Shown here: one piece after another, positions 1 to 8,228 of the stretch | Layout: every line of letters begins with the position of its first letter | How positions within the stretch are numbered: position 1 is the stretch's first letter | Source: JBBRSD01 sp038245725 | GTDB taxonomy: Bacteria; Actinomycetota; Coriobacteriia; Anaerosomatales; JAAXUF01 | DNA: 64,000 nucleotides | Direction of reading: 5' to 3' | Assembly (NCBI GenBank): GCA_038245725.1 | Contig: JBBRSD010000004.1 | Coordinates: 124,001-188,000 of the forward strand | Notes under the pieces: model-generated | Told to the model about the DNA's origin: nothing | Seen by the model: the letters and a program-made list of their open reading frames with translations, nothing else | Database searches by the model: none | Made by a program: the position numbers and the translations under genes

Positions 1-897
1 CGATACCCCGGAGACATCGAACCAGACGATGCGCGGGTCGCTGCGAAACCAGGTGAGTTGCCGTTTCGCGTATCGGCGCGACGCCTGTTTGATCGCCGCC
101 AGAGCCTCGTCGAGATCCGCCCCCTGCTCGATGACGGGCACGAGTTCCTTATAACCGATTGCCTGCGCCGCCGTCAGCGCATCTCGAAGCCCTGCTCCGA
201 GCAACCGCTCCACTTCGCCGAGAAGCCCTCCTGCGATCATGGCGTCCACGCGGGCATCGATGCGCTCGTAGAGTTGCTCGCGTCCCATGGTCAGCCCGAT
301 GAACCGTGCGTTGTAGAGACTCTGTCTGCGCGCAAAACCCTGCCGTTGCTCGGCATAGGAGACGCCGTCGTCGGCCATCTCAAGCGCGCGGATCACGCGG
401 CGGATGTTGTTGATGTGGATAACCGCCGCCGATTCGGGATCTCGGTGCGCGAGTACGGCGTGCAACGCCGGACCGCCGTGTTCCTCGGCGAAGAGTTCGT
501 AGGCCATGCGTGCGGGGTTCGCAACCTGCTCGCCCGGTGGGAACTCCAGCCGGTCGAGTGCCGCCCGCACGTACAGGCCGGTGCCGCCCGCGACCACGGG
601 AAGCTTCGATCGGCTGGCGATGTCGTCAATGGCGGCGCGAGCCACGCGCTGGAACAGCGCCGCCGAGAAGGCCTCGCCGGGGTCGACGAGATCAAGACAG
701 TGGTATGGCACGCGCCGCTCGGCCACAGGCGGTTTCGCCGTCCCGGTGTCCATGCCGCGGTAGATCTGCATCGAGTCCGATGAGACGATCTCGCCTGACA
801 GCCGTACAGCGATCTCCTCGGCAAGGGCGGTCTTGCCTACGGCCGTCGGACCGACGACTGCGAGGACGCGCATAGAGGCGGTGTCACTAGTTGTCAT
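1..897 (-). CDS. miaA: tRNA dimethylallyltransferase MiaA (3' end outside window)
   Basis: Transfers a dimethylallyl group from DMAPP to N6 of A37 in tRNAs that read UNN codons. The minus frame is open from an ATG at 897 to the window edge, giving 299 codons with no stop, so only the last few residues should be missing (family about 300-320 aa). Seen: P-loop GPTAVGKT at residues 16-23, the SSDSMQIYRGMDTGTAKP segment with the catalytic Asp near residue 42, and AGGTGLYVRA. A second ATG at 873 (residue 9) is an alternative start. The gene begins 3 nt after the stop of the AmrA gene, so the two are probably co-transcribed. MiaB, which acts on the same base after MiaA, is encoded just upstream in the same direction. 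Confidence 0.95.
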   Translation of the reverse strand, partial: MTTSDTASMRVLAVVGPTAVGKTALAEEIAVRLSGEIVSSDSMQIYRGMDTGTAKPPVAERRVPYHCLDLVDPGEAFSAALFQRVARAAIDDIASRSKLPVVAGGTGLYVRAALDRLEFPPGEQVANPARMAYELFAEEHGGPALHAVLAHRDPESAAVIHINNIRRVIRALEMADDGVSYAEQRQGFARRQSLYNARFIGLTMGREQLYERIDARVDAMIAGGLLGEVERLLGAGLRDALTAAQAIGYKELVPVIEQGADLDEALAAIKQASRRYAKRQLTWFRSDPRIVWFDVSGVS

Positions 898-900
898 AGG

Positions 901-2292
901 CTAAGTGTAGCGGTCCACCCTGAAGCGCTCGATCGCACAGCTCTCGTTCGGCGTGATGCCACCCTTGCGCATCGCGATGCCGACCTGCGTGGCAACATCG
1001 TCCACGCCCTCAAGGTCGGGCAGCAGCAACCCACGGCGCCAGCCGCTCGAGACGATCACGCCGTAGTTCGCGGGATCGAGATCGGCCACCGCACACGATT
1101 CCGGTGCGTGGAGTACGTCGACCTTGATGTCGAGATCGTCCAGCTCCGACGCGCTCACCGCTGGGAATCTCGGGTCGCGCGACGCGGCCTCCACGGCGTT
1201 GTGCACGACCTCCTCGGCTAGGGTGGCGGCGGTCGGGGTGATAGTTCCAATGCAGCCGCGCAGTCCGCCCGATCGGTGCAGTGAAACGAAAGCGCCGGCC
1301 TGTGCCGGGTACTCGGCGGCGGCCAGAGGCTCGGGGCGTAGGATGTCTCCGGTGCGGACGTATGCCTCGATTGTGCGGCGTGCGAGCGCCACGATCTCAC
1401 TCTCGGCGCTGCCGGCGGTGCCCCCCTTCGCCCCGGCGGCCGGACCAGGCCAATCAGCGCCGGGACGGGCCGCGGCGTTCACTGCCGCCTCGCCCGCGAG
1501 AGCGGTGAGGTATCCGACACCCCACGGCCCTTCATACGCAAGCACACGGGTCGGCACGGGATCCGGACCGGCGAATCCACCCAGCGCGATGAAGGACCGC
1601 AGGCCGCACTCGCCGGCGGCTTCCTCAAGCGCGGGGTCAACGTTCGCAAGTTCGCTCAACGCGCCCCGCGCGACGACGTCCTGCAACCACGCGTCGAACT
1701 CCGCCCCGCGCGGCGAGTAGCCAGCTTGAGCGTCACGTGTGAGGCGGTGCGAGCAATCCCCGCTGGCGATGAATGCAACCCGTTTCGAAAGCGCCTGCGC
1801 CGTCGCGCGAACGGCCTCGCCCACCACACGATGCGTCGCCAGGGGCAGGAACGAAAGAGAGAGAACGACGAGCTGTCTCCCCGCGTCCGGGTCGAGGAAC
1901 GACAGCGGGACTATCGTGGCGTGATCGAGCCACCCCGCGCGCAGTCGAGAGTCACCTGCCCTTGGCATCGCCTCGACGCCCCGTCGCCCTAAGTCCGCGA
2001 GCAGCGCGTGGGCGAACTCCGGGTCGCCCCGCCAGCCATAGACGCTCTCATCGCCGAACTGCGCAAGCGTTCCCGAGAACGTCTCGCTGTCGTCGACCAG
2101 GATGACGTCGGCCGCTGCCGGCGCATGAGGCGACATCAGTACGATCGTCTCAGGATCGAAAGAGGCCAGCGCGTCACGGGCTACGCCGAGGGCATCGAGC
2201 GACGATCTCGCAACGAAGGCCTGCGCTCCTCCCACACCTGGCATGAAGATGGGTGGGTGCGGAGCGATGACACCGAAGATCTCGGAGGTCAT
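901..2292 (-). CDS. amrA: AmmeMemoRadiSam protein A with N-terminal LigB/MEMO-like domain
   Basis: 463-aa two-domain protein. Residues 1 to about 270 resemble a class III extradiol dioxygenase/MEMO fold, with candidate metal histidines at PHPP (H12), SPHAP (H56), DHATI (H124) and GDCSHR (H182). After a Gly/Ala linker, residues 297-463 form an AMMECR1 domain with its signature GGLRGCIGT at 342-350. AMMECR1, MEMO-like and radical SAM proteins form the AmmeMemoRadiSam trio, whose chemistry is not well settled; no radical SAM partner of that trio lies in this window (MiaB and RimO are different families). The ATG is preceded by GGAGG. The gene sits between miaB and miaA on the same strand. The fused architecture is clear, but no substrate can be inferred. 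Confidence 0.88.
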   Translation of the reverse strand: MTSEIFGVIAPHPPIFMPGVGGAQAFVARSSLDALGVARDALASFDPETIVLMSPHAPAAADVILVDDSETFSGTLAQFGDESVYGWRGDPEFAHALLADLGRRGVEAMPRAGDSRLRAGWLDHATIVPLSFLDPDAGRQLVVLSLSFLPLATHRVVGEAVRATAQALSKRVAFIASGDCSHRLTRDAQAGYSPRGAEFDAWLQDVVARGALSELANVDPALEEAAGECGLRSFIALGGFAGPDPVPTRVLAYEGPWGVGYLTALAGEAAVNAAARPGADWPGPAAGAKGGTAGSAESEIVALARRTIEAYVRTGDILRPEPLAAAEYPAQAGAFVSLHRSGGLRGCIGTITPTAATLAEEVVHNAVEAASRDPRFPAVSASELDDLDIKVDVLHAPESCAVADLDPANYGVIVSSGWRRGLLLPDLEGVDDVATQVGIAMRKGGITPNESCAIERFRVDRYT

Positions 2293-2367
2293 GGCGGGTG
2301 CCTCCTTCAGGCAGCTGGCCCAACTCTTGGCACTCGCCCCTGGGCCAAACTCAGTTGGAGGCGCGTG

Positions 2368-3702
2368 CTAGATGTTCGTACCCGCAAGACGCCCGAACAG
2401 GAACCACGTCTGAGCCTCTTCGATCTCGACGTCGAGGATCCGTCCCACGAATTCGTCCGCTGATCGGCCATCTGGGACCCGCACGTGGACCATCTTGTTG
2501 CTCGGTGCTCGACCCGCAAGCATGGCGTCGTCGCGCTTGCTCGTGCCCTCGAAGAGCACGGGCTGCACTGTGCCCACATACTCACCGCTGTTCCGGAGCG
2601 CAGAAGCTTGCACGATCTCGATCAGCCGATCGAAGCGCTCCTGGGATACATCTCGAGGCACTCGATCCGCGAGCTTCGCCGCCGGCGTCCCTTCCCGCGG
2701 CGAGTAGATGAACGTGAAGGCCTGGTCGAATGCGCCATGCCGCATGACCTCGAGCGTCTCCTCAAAGTCCTCTTCACTCTCTCCCGGGAAGCCGACGATC
2801 ACGTCGGTCGAGAGCGCGAGGTCGGGCACTACATCGCGGATCCGATCGATGAGGGCGAGGTAGCCCGCAGATGTGTAGTGCCGGTTCATCGCCTTGAGGA
2901 CGGCGTCGGAGCCTGACTGCACCGGAAGGTGCAGGTACGGCATGACCTCCGGAACCTCCGCCATCGCAGCGATCGTGGTCTCCGAGAGGTCTTTGGGGTG
3001 GCTGGTCGCAAACCTGATGCGCGCGATACCCGTCCGCGCGACGGCTCGAAGCACCTCTGCGAACCGCGGTTCGCCATAGATGTCGCGGCCGTAGCTGTTC
3101 ACATTCTGGCCGAGAAGTGTGACCTCTAGTACACCTTCAGCGACGAGATTCTCGACTTCCTTGACTATATCGTCGAGGGTTCGGCTTCGTTCTCGGCCCC
3201 GCACGTACGGAACGATGCAGTACGTGCAGAAGTTGTTGCAGCCCAACGTTATCGGCACCCAAGCGTGCCTAGCGTGCTCGCGCTCGGTGGGAAGGTCGCT
3301 TGAGAAGTCAGCACCTTCGGCAAGAATCTCAACCTGAGGTCGACGCTGATGCTGCGCACTATCGAGCAACGAGGGCAGGTGGGCGAGGTTGTGCGTGCCG
3401 AAGACGACATCGATGTGAGGAATCTGGCGCAAGAGCGTCTCGCCGTCGCGCTGGCCGATGCAGCCCCCGACGGCGATTAGCTGGCCCGGTCGCCCCGCCT
3501 TGACGCTCTTCAAGGAGTGAACCTGACCGCGAAGACGCTCGTCGGCATTCTCACGTACGCAGCACGTCATGAAGACGACAACATCGGCTTCTTCGGCGCT
3601 CTCAACGGGCGACAAACCCTGCTCGGCGAGCATGCCGGCGATGCGCTCGGAATCGTGCTTGTTCATCTGGCACCCGAAGGTGCGGATCAGGTAGGTCTCC
3701 AT
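2368..3702 (-). CDS. miaB: tRNA-2-methylthio-N6-dimethylallyladenosine synthase MiaB
   Basis: 444-aa radical SAM methylthiotransferase that adds a methylthio group at C2 of i6A37 in tRNA. Domains in order: an N-terminal UPF0004 domain with cluster cysteines C11 (TFGCQMNKHDS), C47/C48 and C81 (GGCIGQRDG); a radical SAM core with CNNFCTYC at 155-162; and a C-terminal TRAM region ending in FGRLAG. It is the paralogue of rimO elsewhere in this window, and the FGCQMN motif with the tRNA-type C-terminus favours MiaB. No clear Shine-Dalgarno sequence precedes the ATG. It runs in the same direction as the AmrA gene and miaA, so two successive A37-modifying enzymes are encoded in one stretch. Confidence 0.95.
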   Translation of the reverse strand: METYLIRTFGCQMNKHDSERIAGMLAEQGLSPVESAEEADVVVFMTCCVRENADERLRGQVHSLKSVKAGRPGQLIAVGGCIGQRDGETLLRQIPHIDVVFGTHNLAHLPSLLDSAQHQRRPQVEILAEGADFSSDLPTEREHARHAWVPITLGCNNFCTYCIVPYVRGRERSRTLDDIVKEVENLVAEGVLEVTLLGQNVNSYGRDIYGEPRFAEVLRAVARTGIARIRFATSHPKDLSETTIAAMAEVPEVMPYLHLPVQSGSDAVLKAMNRHYTSAGYLALIDRIRDVVPDLALSTDVIVGFPGESEEDFEETLEVMRHGAFDQAFTFIYSPREGTPAAKLADRVPRDVSQERFDRLIEIVQASALRNSGEYVGTVQPVLFEGTSKRDDAMLAGRAPSNKMVHVRVPDGRSADEFVGRILDVEIEEAQTWFLFGRLAGTNI

Positions 3703-3741
3703 GGCTGAGGAAGTGTAGCACGCGTCATGCCGCCTAAACGG

Positions 3742-4560
3742 CTACGCGTTCTCCCCTGCCGAGAGCAGGCCACGGACCGCCGCCTCCGGCACGTACACCG
3801 AACCCAGGTCCGGGTTGTGGGCGTACGCGCCATGAAAGTCGGAGCCGCCCGTAACGAGCAGGCCGAGTCGCACCGCGAGCTCCGCATACTCCAGGCGCTG
3901 TTTCGGGGTGTGGTCGGCATGATAGGCCTCGATGCCGAGAAGGCCGGCTTCCACCAGGTCGCCGATACGCTCGTCGATACCGGTCACGCCGGGGTGCGCA
4001 AGTACGGGAATCGCACCAAACGACCTGATCAACGAAATCACCGTCTCGGGCGACTTGCTCGCCTTAGGTACATAGAACGGCATTCCTCTGCCGATCAGAC
4101 GTTCGAAGGCGTCAGAAACGCTCTCAGCCGCCCCAGAGCCGACAAGAGCGCGCGCCACATGGCTTCGCCCCACGGCCCCACCGTCAGAAAGAGTGAGCAC
4201 GTCGGAGAGGCTGACGACATAGCCTGCGTCTGAAAGTGCGACGACCATCGCCTCGGCTCGTTGCCGGCGGGCCGCGCGTAACTCTGAGAGCTCCCTGGCA
4301 AGACCGGTGTCATGTGGATCGACGAAGTAGGCGAGGATGTGGACGTCGACGTCTTCGTGCAACGCCGAGAACTCGACCGCTGGAACGATGGTGAGTTCGG
4401 TGTTCTCGGCGGCTTCAAACGCTTCCGCGAGGCCTTCAACCGAGTCGTGATCCGCGATGGCGAGTACGTCGACCCCGTTGCTCAGCGCGAGTTTGACGAG
4501 TTCGCGCGGCGTCACGGAGCCGTCTGAGGCAGTCGAATGGACGTGCAGGTCCGCTCTCAT
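3742..4560 (-). CDS. PHP-domain phosphoesterase (TrpH/RNase AM-like)
   Basis: 272-aa cytoplasmic metal-dependent phosphoesterase of the PHP family. Seen: N-terminal ADLHVHSTASDGS (H6, H8), AIADHDSVEG, further metal ligands in PVLAHPGV and a C-terminal GGSDFHG. The length and motif order match YciV/TrpH-type proteins, which include 5'-3' exonucleases acting on short RNA (RNase AM) and 3',5'-nucleotide bisphosphatases; sequence alone cannot choose between them. I use the ATG at 4560, which follows GGGAG with 5-nt spacing, because the GTG at 4566 would overlap that ribosome-binding site. It lies just downstream of spoVS on the same strand. Confidence 0.85.
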   Translation of the reverse strand: MRADLHVHSTASDGSVTPRELVKLALSNGVDVLAIADHDSVEGLAEAFEAAENTELTIVPAVEFSALHEDVDVHILAYFVDPHDTGLARELSELRAARRQRAEAMVVALSDAGYVVSLSDVLTLSDGGAVGRSHVARALVGSGAAESVSDAFERLIGRGMPFYVPKASKSPETVISLIRSFGAIPVLAHPGVTGIDERIGDLVEAGLLGIEAYHADHTPKQRLEYAELAVRLGLLVTGGSDFHGAYAHNPDLGSVYVPEAAVRGLLSAGENA

Positions 4561-4578
4561 CGGCACTCCCGGGAGCGA

Positions 4579-4851
4579 CTAGCGGCGCATATCGCGCGGC
4601 TCCACGAGCAGCCGAATCGCCGTGCGCTCTTCACCGTTGATCTCGATATCGGCGAACGCCGGCACGCACGTCAGTTCCATGCCCGAGGGAGCGATGAAGC
4701 CCCGCGCGATGGCGATGGCCTTGACCGCTTGATTCAGAGCTCCAGCGCCGACGGTCTGGATTTCGGCCGCGCCCTGTTCTCGAACTATGCCCGCTAGCGC
4801 ACCGGCGACAGAGTTCGGGTTTGATTTACTCGAGACTTTAAGCACTTCCAC
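4579..4851 (-). CDS. spoVS: stage V sporulation protein S
   Basis: 90-aa SpoVS-family protein, close to the usual 86 aa, with the conserved VLKVSSKSNPNSVAGALAG opening and the central GAGALNQAVKAIAIARG segment. SpoVS is a small Alba-like protein needed for spore coat and core maturation in Bacillus; outside endospore formers it is widespread, and proposed roles involve nucleic-acid binding and cell-division control. It starts at GTG, 4 nt after a strong GGGAGG. A sigma-A-like promoter lies about 100 nt upstream. Its neighbours are a GHKL ATPase and rny upstream and a PHP phosphoesterase downstream. Its presence does not show that this organism forms spores. Confidence 0.95.
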   Translation of the reverse strand: MEVLKVSSKSNPNSVAGALAGIVREQGAAEIQTVGAGALNQAVKAIAIARGFIAPSGMELTCVPAFADIEINGEERTAIRLLVEPRDMRR

Positions 4852-4956
4852 GGTCCCTCCCTGGCGTTAATTTGCTATGGGCCGCCGAATCGCGGCTGCT
4901 ACATGTGTGGCGTGATCGCTGGTGCGGTGTCTGCTTCAGTGTGGAGCGCGTGGAAA

Positions 4957-4985
4957 AGTATACGCCGAAGGGCGGGATACGTCAG
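4957..4985 (-). promoter_or_regulatory. spoVS promoter candidate
   Basis: On the minus strand CTGACG (4985-4980) and TATACT (4962-4957) are separated by 17 nt. The -35 element overlaps the stop codon of the ATPase gene, and transcription would start about 100 nt before the spoVS GTG. Five of six bases match the -10 consensus. No B. subtilis-like sigma-H motif was seen. Confidence 0.5.
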
Positions 4986-6061
4986 TCCTCTTTCTCGACC
5001 TCGAACCTGACGCGGATGTCATCTTTGCCGATCGTCACCTTCGGCTCGCACTTCAGATGAAGGTAGTAGGGCTCAGCGATCGTGTCGAACGCGGTTTCGA
5101 GGTCGCGCTGGAACTGAGCGATGTCGGTGTGGTGTAACTTCAGGCCCCGACGGTCTCGGTAGATGTCGGGAGCGGCAGGTTGAGGCGTCGATGCGGCGCT
5201 TCCAGCCACGAGTTCGAGTACCGGGCGCAGCACCGCGAGTTCGCCGCCGAGAATTCGATGAGCCGTTCGTTCTGAGACGGCAAGGGCAAGCGAACGGCCG
5301 ATCTCGACGAGCTCCTCGGCATCTGCAGCCGCGGCGGGCCTCTGAGAGACCGGAAGCAGGTCCACGTTGTCGCAGAAGAGGAGCGCAGACGGATCAAGCT
5401 GCGAGCGTCCCAGTGCACTGAGGGTGGCCAGCACCTCGGTGGGAGTGCCGAAGAAGACTTCGATTCCAGGGTGCTGGACCGCGAATTCGATTATCCCACG
5501 CACCATGTTGTGAGGACCGCGCGCCACTTTCAGCCCACCCGAATCGCCACGCTCGACGACCGGCCAAGTCGACTGGTCGCTCTTCTCGGAGAGACTGTTC
5601 GCGTCGGTCACCACGGTCAGAGATACGCCTTTATGAAGGTCGGATGAGGCGATTCTGGCCTCGGTCGAGTTGCTTCGGATCGAGAAGAGCGCCATGCCGC
5701 GGCCGTGGACGCCCCATTGGTCTATCACCATTGTTTCAAGCTTGCTGGTGACGCGAGGCTCGAAGATGCGCTCGTGCATCGTGACGGGAACGCCGATCCC
5801 GTCGTCGACGAACGTTATCGTTCGGACGTCGCCCTCACGCCCCGTGGCGACGAAGATGCGGCGAGCGTGCGCATCGCGGGAGTTGCGCAGCAACTCGACC
5901 ACGACGTCTTCCACGGACCGAATGTCGTGCTTGGCCTGGCGGCGTTCGGCTTCCGAGACGCGCAGTCGCACATACCCGTCGCCCAGCGTCTCTTCGACCT
6001 TGAGGTACGCCTCGCCCGATACAGCGGTCACAAAGTTGAGTAGATCGTCGTTGGGAGTCAT
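4982..6061 (-). CDS. GHKL-type ATP-binding protein
   Basis: 359-aa protein whose N-terminal half is a histidine-kinase/Hsp90/MutL-type ATPase fold. Seen: N-box VVELLRNSRDAHA (E56, N60), G1 box FVDDGIGVP (85-92) and G2-like GVHGRGMAL (117-125). No dimerisation/phospho-accepting His domain, sensor or membrane segment is visible, so it is probably not a classical sensor kinase. The C-terminal half matches nothing I recognise. The start at 6061 was chosen because the family-like sequence begins there; a longer open frame to 6187 adds unlikely sequence. It lies between rny and spoVS on the same strand. The function is unknown; a role with RNase Y or SpoVS is only suggested by position. Confidence 0.75.
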   Translation of the reverse strand: MTPNDDLLNFVTAVSGEAYLKVEETLGDGYVRLRVSEAERRQAKHDIRSVEDVVVELLRNSRDAHARRIFVATGREGDVRTITFVDDGIGVPVTMHERIFEPRVTSKLETMVIDQWGVHGRGMALFSIRSNSTEARIASSDLHKGVSLTVVTDANSLSEKSDQSTWPVVERGDSGGLKVARGPHNMVRGIIEFAVQHPGIEVFFGTPTEVLATLSALGRSQLDPSALLFCDNVDLLPVSQRPAAAADAEELVEIGRSLALAVSERTAHRILGGELAVLRPVLELVAGSAASTPQPAAPDIYRDRRGLKLHHTDIAQFQRDLETAFDTIAEPYYLHLKCEPKVTIGKDDIRVRFEVEKED

Positions 6062-6342
6062 GCGTGACAGTCTACAGCGAGCCGAGCCGCCCGTGTGAGC
6101 GATTCGCGCAGTGCGCCTCCACTTTCGAGGAAGGCGGGCATCCGAAGAAGATCGGCCCATCTGGCTGGTAGCCAAAAATAGGTGCATAGCGACCTGAGAT
6201 GTGCGGTGGTCTGCGCTGCGGGAAAGAGTGAGAGCGCAACGCCGGCATCGAAAGGCGCCTCTGCAGGAAGGGACGGTGCCGTTGGCACCGTCCCTTCCGA
6301 AGCCAGCGCCCGAAGGCGTCGGCGTTGCGCTCGACAGGTGGA
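6062..6342. other. intergenic region between rny and the ATPase gene
   Basis: This 281-bp stretch holds one striking element, the perfect palindrome at 6266-6298 described separately. A minus-strand open frame of 76 codons (6288-6058) ends in an ATGA overlap with the ATPase start, but its third-position GC is low and its start lies inside the palindrome, so I do not call it a gene. Confidence 0.5.
6266..6298. repeat. perfect 15-bp inverted repeat, REP-like palindrome or terminator
   Basis: Arms 6266-6280 (GGAAGGGACGGTGCC) and 6284-6298 pair perfectly around a 3-nt GTT loop. It lies 45 bp downstream of the rny stop codon. Neither strand has a U-tract after the stem, so it is a poor intrinsic terminator. 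GGGACGGT-type palindromes occur as dispersed REP-like repeats in some genomes, often with Y1 transposases. I saw no second copy in this window. Confidence 0.75.
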
Positions 6343-7881
6343 CTACTTCGCGAAGTCCACAGCGCGGCTCTCGCGAATCACCATGACACGAATCTGACCG
6401 GGATACTCGAGCTCATCTTCGATCTGCTTCGCGATATCGCGCGCAAGCACAACCGATTCGGCGTCGCTGATCTGCTCCGGTTTGACCATGACGCGAATCT
6501 CGCGACCGGCCTGCATGGCGTACGTCTTCTCGACACCCTTGTGCGAATTCGCGACCGCCTCGAGCTTCTCGAGCCGCTTGATGTAGCTCTCCAGGGTCTC
6601 TCGGCGAGCACCAGGACGACCCGCGGAGATGGCATCGGCCGCCTGCACGAGCACCGCCTCGACCGTGGCCGGCTCGACGTCCCCGTGGTGGGCCTCGATA
6701 GCGTGCACAATCGACTTCGGCTCGTTCATGCGACGGGCGAGGTCAGCGCCAATCAGCGCGTGCGGGCCCTCGATGTCGTGGTCGATCGCCTTGCCGAGAT
6801 CGTGCAGGAGTCCGGCCCGTTTGGCGAGCTGGATGTCGACGCCCAGCTCCGCGGCCATGACGCCGGCCAGGTAGCTGACCTCGAGCGAGTGCTTGAGCAC
6901 GTTCTGGCCGTAGCTCGTGCGGTACTTGAGCCTACCGAGTGTGCGAATGAGCTCTGGATGAAGTCCGTGGATGCCGCTGTCGAATGCGGCCTGCTCCCCA
7001 GCCTCATGAACCGCCTGGCTGACCAGCTGCTCGGCCTTGTTGTAAAGCTCCTCGATTCGAGCCGGATGGATGCGCCCGTCAGCGATCAGCGTTTCAAGGG
7101 TGATACGGCCAATCTCACGGCGCACCGGGTCGAAGCTCGAAAGGATTACCGCCTCGGGCGTGTCATCGATGATCAGGTTGATGCCGGTCATCTGCTCGAA
7201 GGCGCGGATATTGCGTCCCTCTCGGCCGATGATGCGACCCTTCATGTCGTCGCTGGGAATGTGGACGACCGACACCGTCGACTCCGCGGTGTGATCCGCG
7301 GCGACGCGTTGGATGGCTATGCCGACGATATTCCGGGCCTTCTTGTCGGCCTCCTCGCGAGCACGGGCCTCACCCTCGCGGATAATCTGGGCTGCATCGC
7401 GAGAGACGTCCTCGCGAATCCGCTCGATGAGCTCTTGGCGTGCCTGATCGGCGGTCATTCCGGCGAGTGACTCGAGCCGGACGCGTTCGTCCTCGATCAT
7501 GTCCTCGAGGTCTTTCTCGCGCTTCGCGATCTGACCCTGCTGGCTGGAGAGCGCATGCTCCCGCTTGTCAACCGACTCAGCGCGACGGTCAACCGACGCT
7601 TCACGCTCGCCGAGACGGTTCTCGAGCGCCTGAATCTCCTTGCGGCGCTCCTTGTTATCCGTCTCCGCGTCCTGCTTCATCTTGAATATTTGATCTTTGG
7701 CCTCTAGCAGCGCCTCTTTCGTAAGCGTCTCGGCTTGCTTTTCCGCGTCTCGAACCAAACGCCCTGCCTCTTCGGCAGCTCGTGAGGTGCGGTCCTTCAT
7801 CAGGTAGCGGTTAACGGCAAAGCCGAGGGCAGCACCGATGACGAGAGCCACAAAGATGAAGACTACGGCCATGGCTGTCAT
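6343..7881 (-). CDS. rny: ribonuclease Y
   Basis: 512-aa membrane-anchored endoribonuclease that starts decay of many mRNAs. Domains: an N-terminal membrane helix (about residues 4-24), a long charged coiled coil (about 30-200), a KH domain, and an HD domain with the LLHDLGKAIDHD metal motif. Length matches the family (about 510-520). The start at 7881 is fixed by AAGGAGG at 7894-7888, 6 nt upstream; the open frame extends further upstream but without family-like sequence. A promoter candidate lies about 250 nt upstream. The gene stands between recX and the ATPase gene. RNase Y is typical of Firmicutes and some deep actinobacterial lineages, whereas most Actinobacteria use RNase E. Confidence 0.97.
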   Translation of the reverse strand: MTAMAVVFIFVALVIGAALGFAVNRYLMKDRTSRAAEEAGRLVRDAEKQAETLTKEALLEAKDQIFKMKQDAETDNKERRKEIQALENRLGEREASVDRRAESVDKREHALSSQQGQIAKREKDLEDMIEDERVRLESLAGMTADQARQELIERIREDVSRDAAQIIREGEARAREEADKKARNIVGIAIQRVAADHTAESTVSVVHIPSDDMKGRIIGREGRNIRAFEQMTGINLIIDDTPEAVILSSFDPVRREIGRITLETLIADGRIHPARIEELYNKAEQLVSQAVHEAGEQAAFDSGIHGLHPELIRTLGRLKYRTSYGQNVLKHSLEVSYLAGVMAAELGVDIQLAKRAGLLHDLGKAIDHDIEGPHALIGADLARRMNEPKSIVHAIEAHHGDVEPATVEAVLVQAADAISAGRPGARRETLESYIKRLEKLEAVANSHKGVEKTYAMQAGREIRVMVKPEQISDAESVVLARDIAKQIEDELEYPGQIRVMVIRESRAVDFAK

Positions 7882-8228
7882 GCGCGCCCTCCTTCCGGTA
7901 GTCGTACGTTCGCTGGTATCGATGGACGCGACGGCGAAATGAGGGTGCTGCCACAAATAGAAACACCGGACGGCCGCCCGCCCGGCATCATGATCGTATG
8001 CAGCGTACTGACGCCCGAATGCCGAGTACGACCCGATGGGCCGTGTCACTTCGAGTCTGTTCTGTGCCGCAAACAAAACCGTCGATGAACCGCTGGCGAG
8101 CGACTCTCGCGGGTGATCTTGATGCCTGCCGGAATGCTACCGTGATGTGGGGCACACCGTCAAGGTCACGCGCAGCCTTCCAAGTGCGCGACCGATGCGG
8201 CTTTTAGCAGCTCAGACAGTGTGTCCAT
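7882..8228. other. rny leader and recX 3' region
   Basis: These 347 bp without a gene contain the ribosome-binding site and leader of rny and its candidate promoter at 8134-8163. The open frame that continues rny upstream has no recognisable protein content. I see no tRNA or strong terminator. Confidence 0.5.
8134..8163 (-). promoter_or_regulatory. rny promoter candidate
   Basis: Minus-strand TTGACG (8163-8158) and TAGCAT (8139-8134) are separated by 18 nt; matches to consensus are 5/6 and 4/6. It would give rny a leader of about 250 nt, which leaves room for post-transcriptional control. Confidence 0.45.

Noticed and set aside
58..875. Several plus-strand open frames in the first kilobase
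   Set aside because: They lie antisense to miaA, whose P-loop and family motifs read clearly on the minus strand; GC-rich DNA makes such shadow frames.
6058..6288. 76-codon minus-strand frame just before the ATPase gene, with an ATGA overlap
   Set aside because: The overlap is tempting, but the start lies in the palindrome, third-position GC is near random and no family is recognised.
7882..8076. Upstream in-frame extension of rny
   Set aside because: AAGGAGG and the membrane helix fix the start at 7881; the extension is not family-like.
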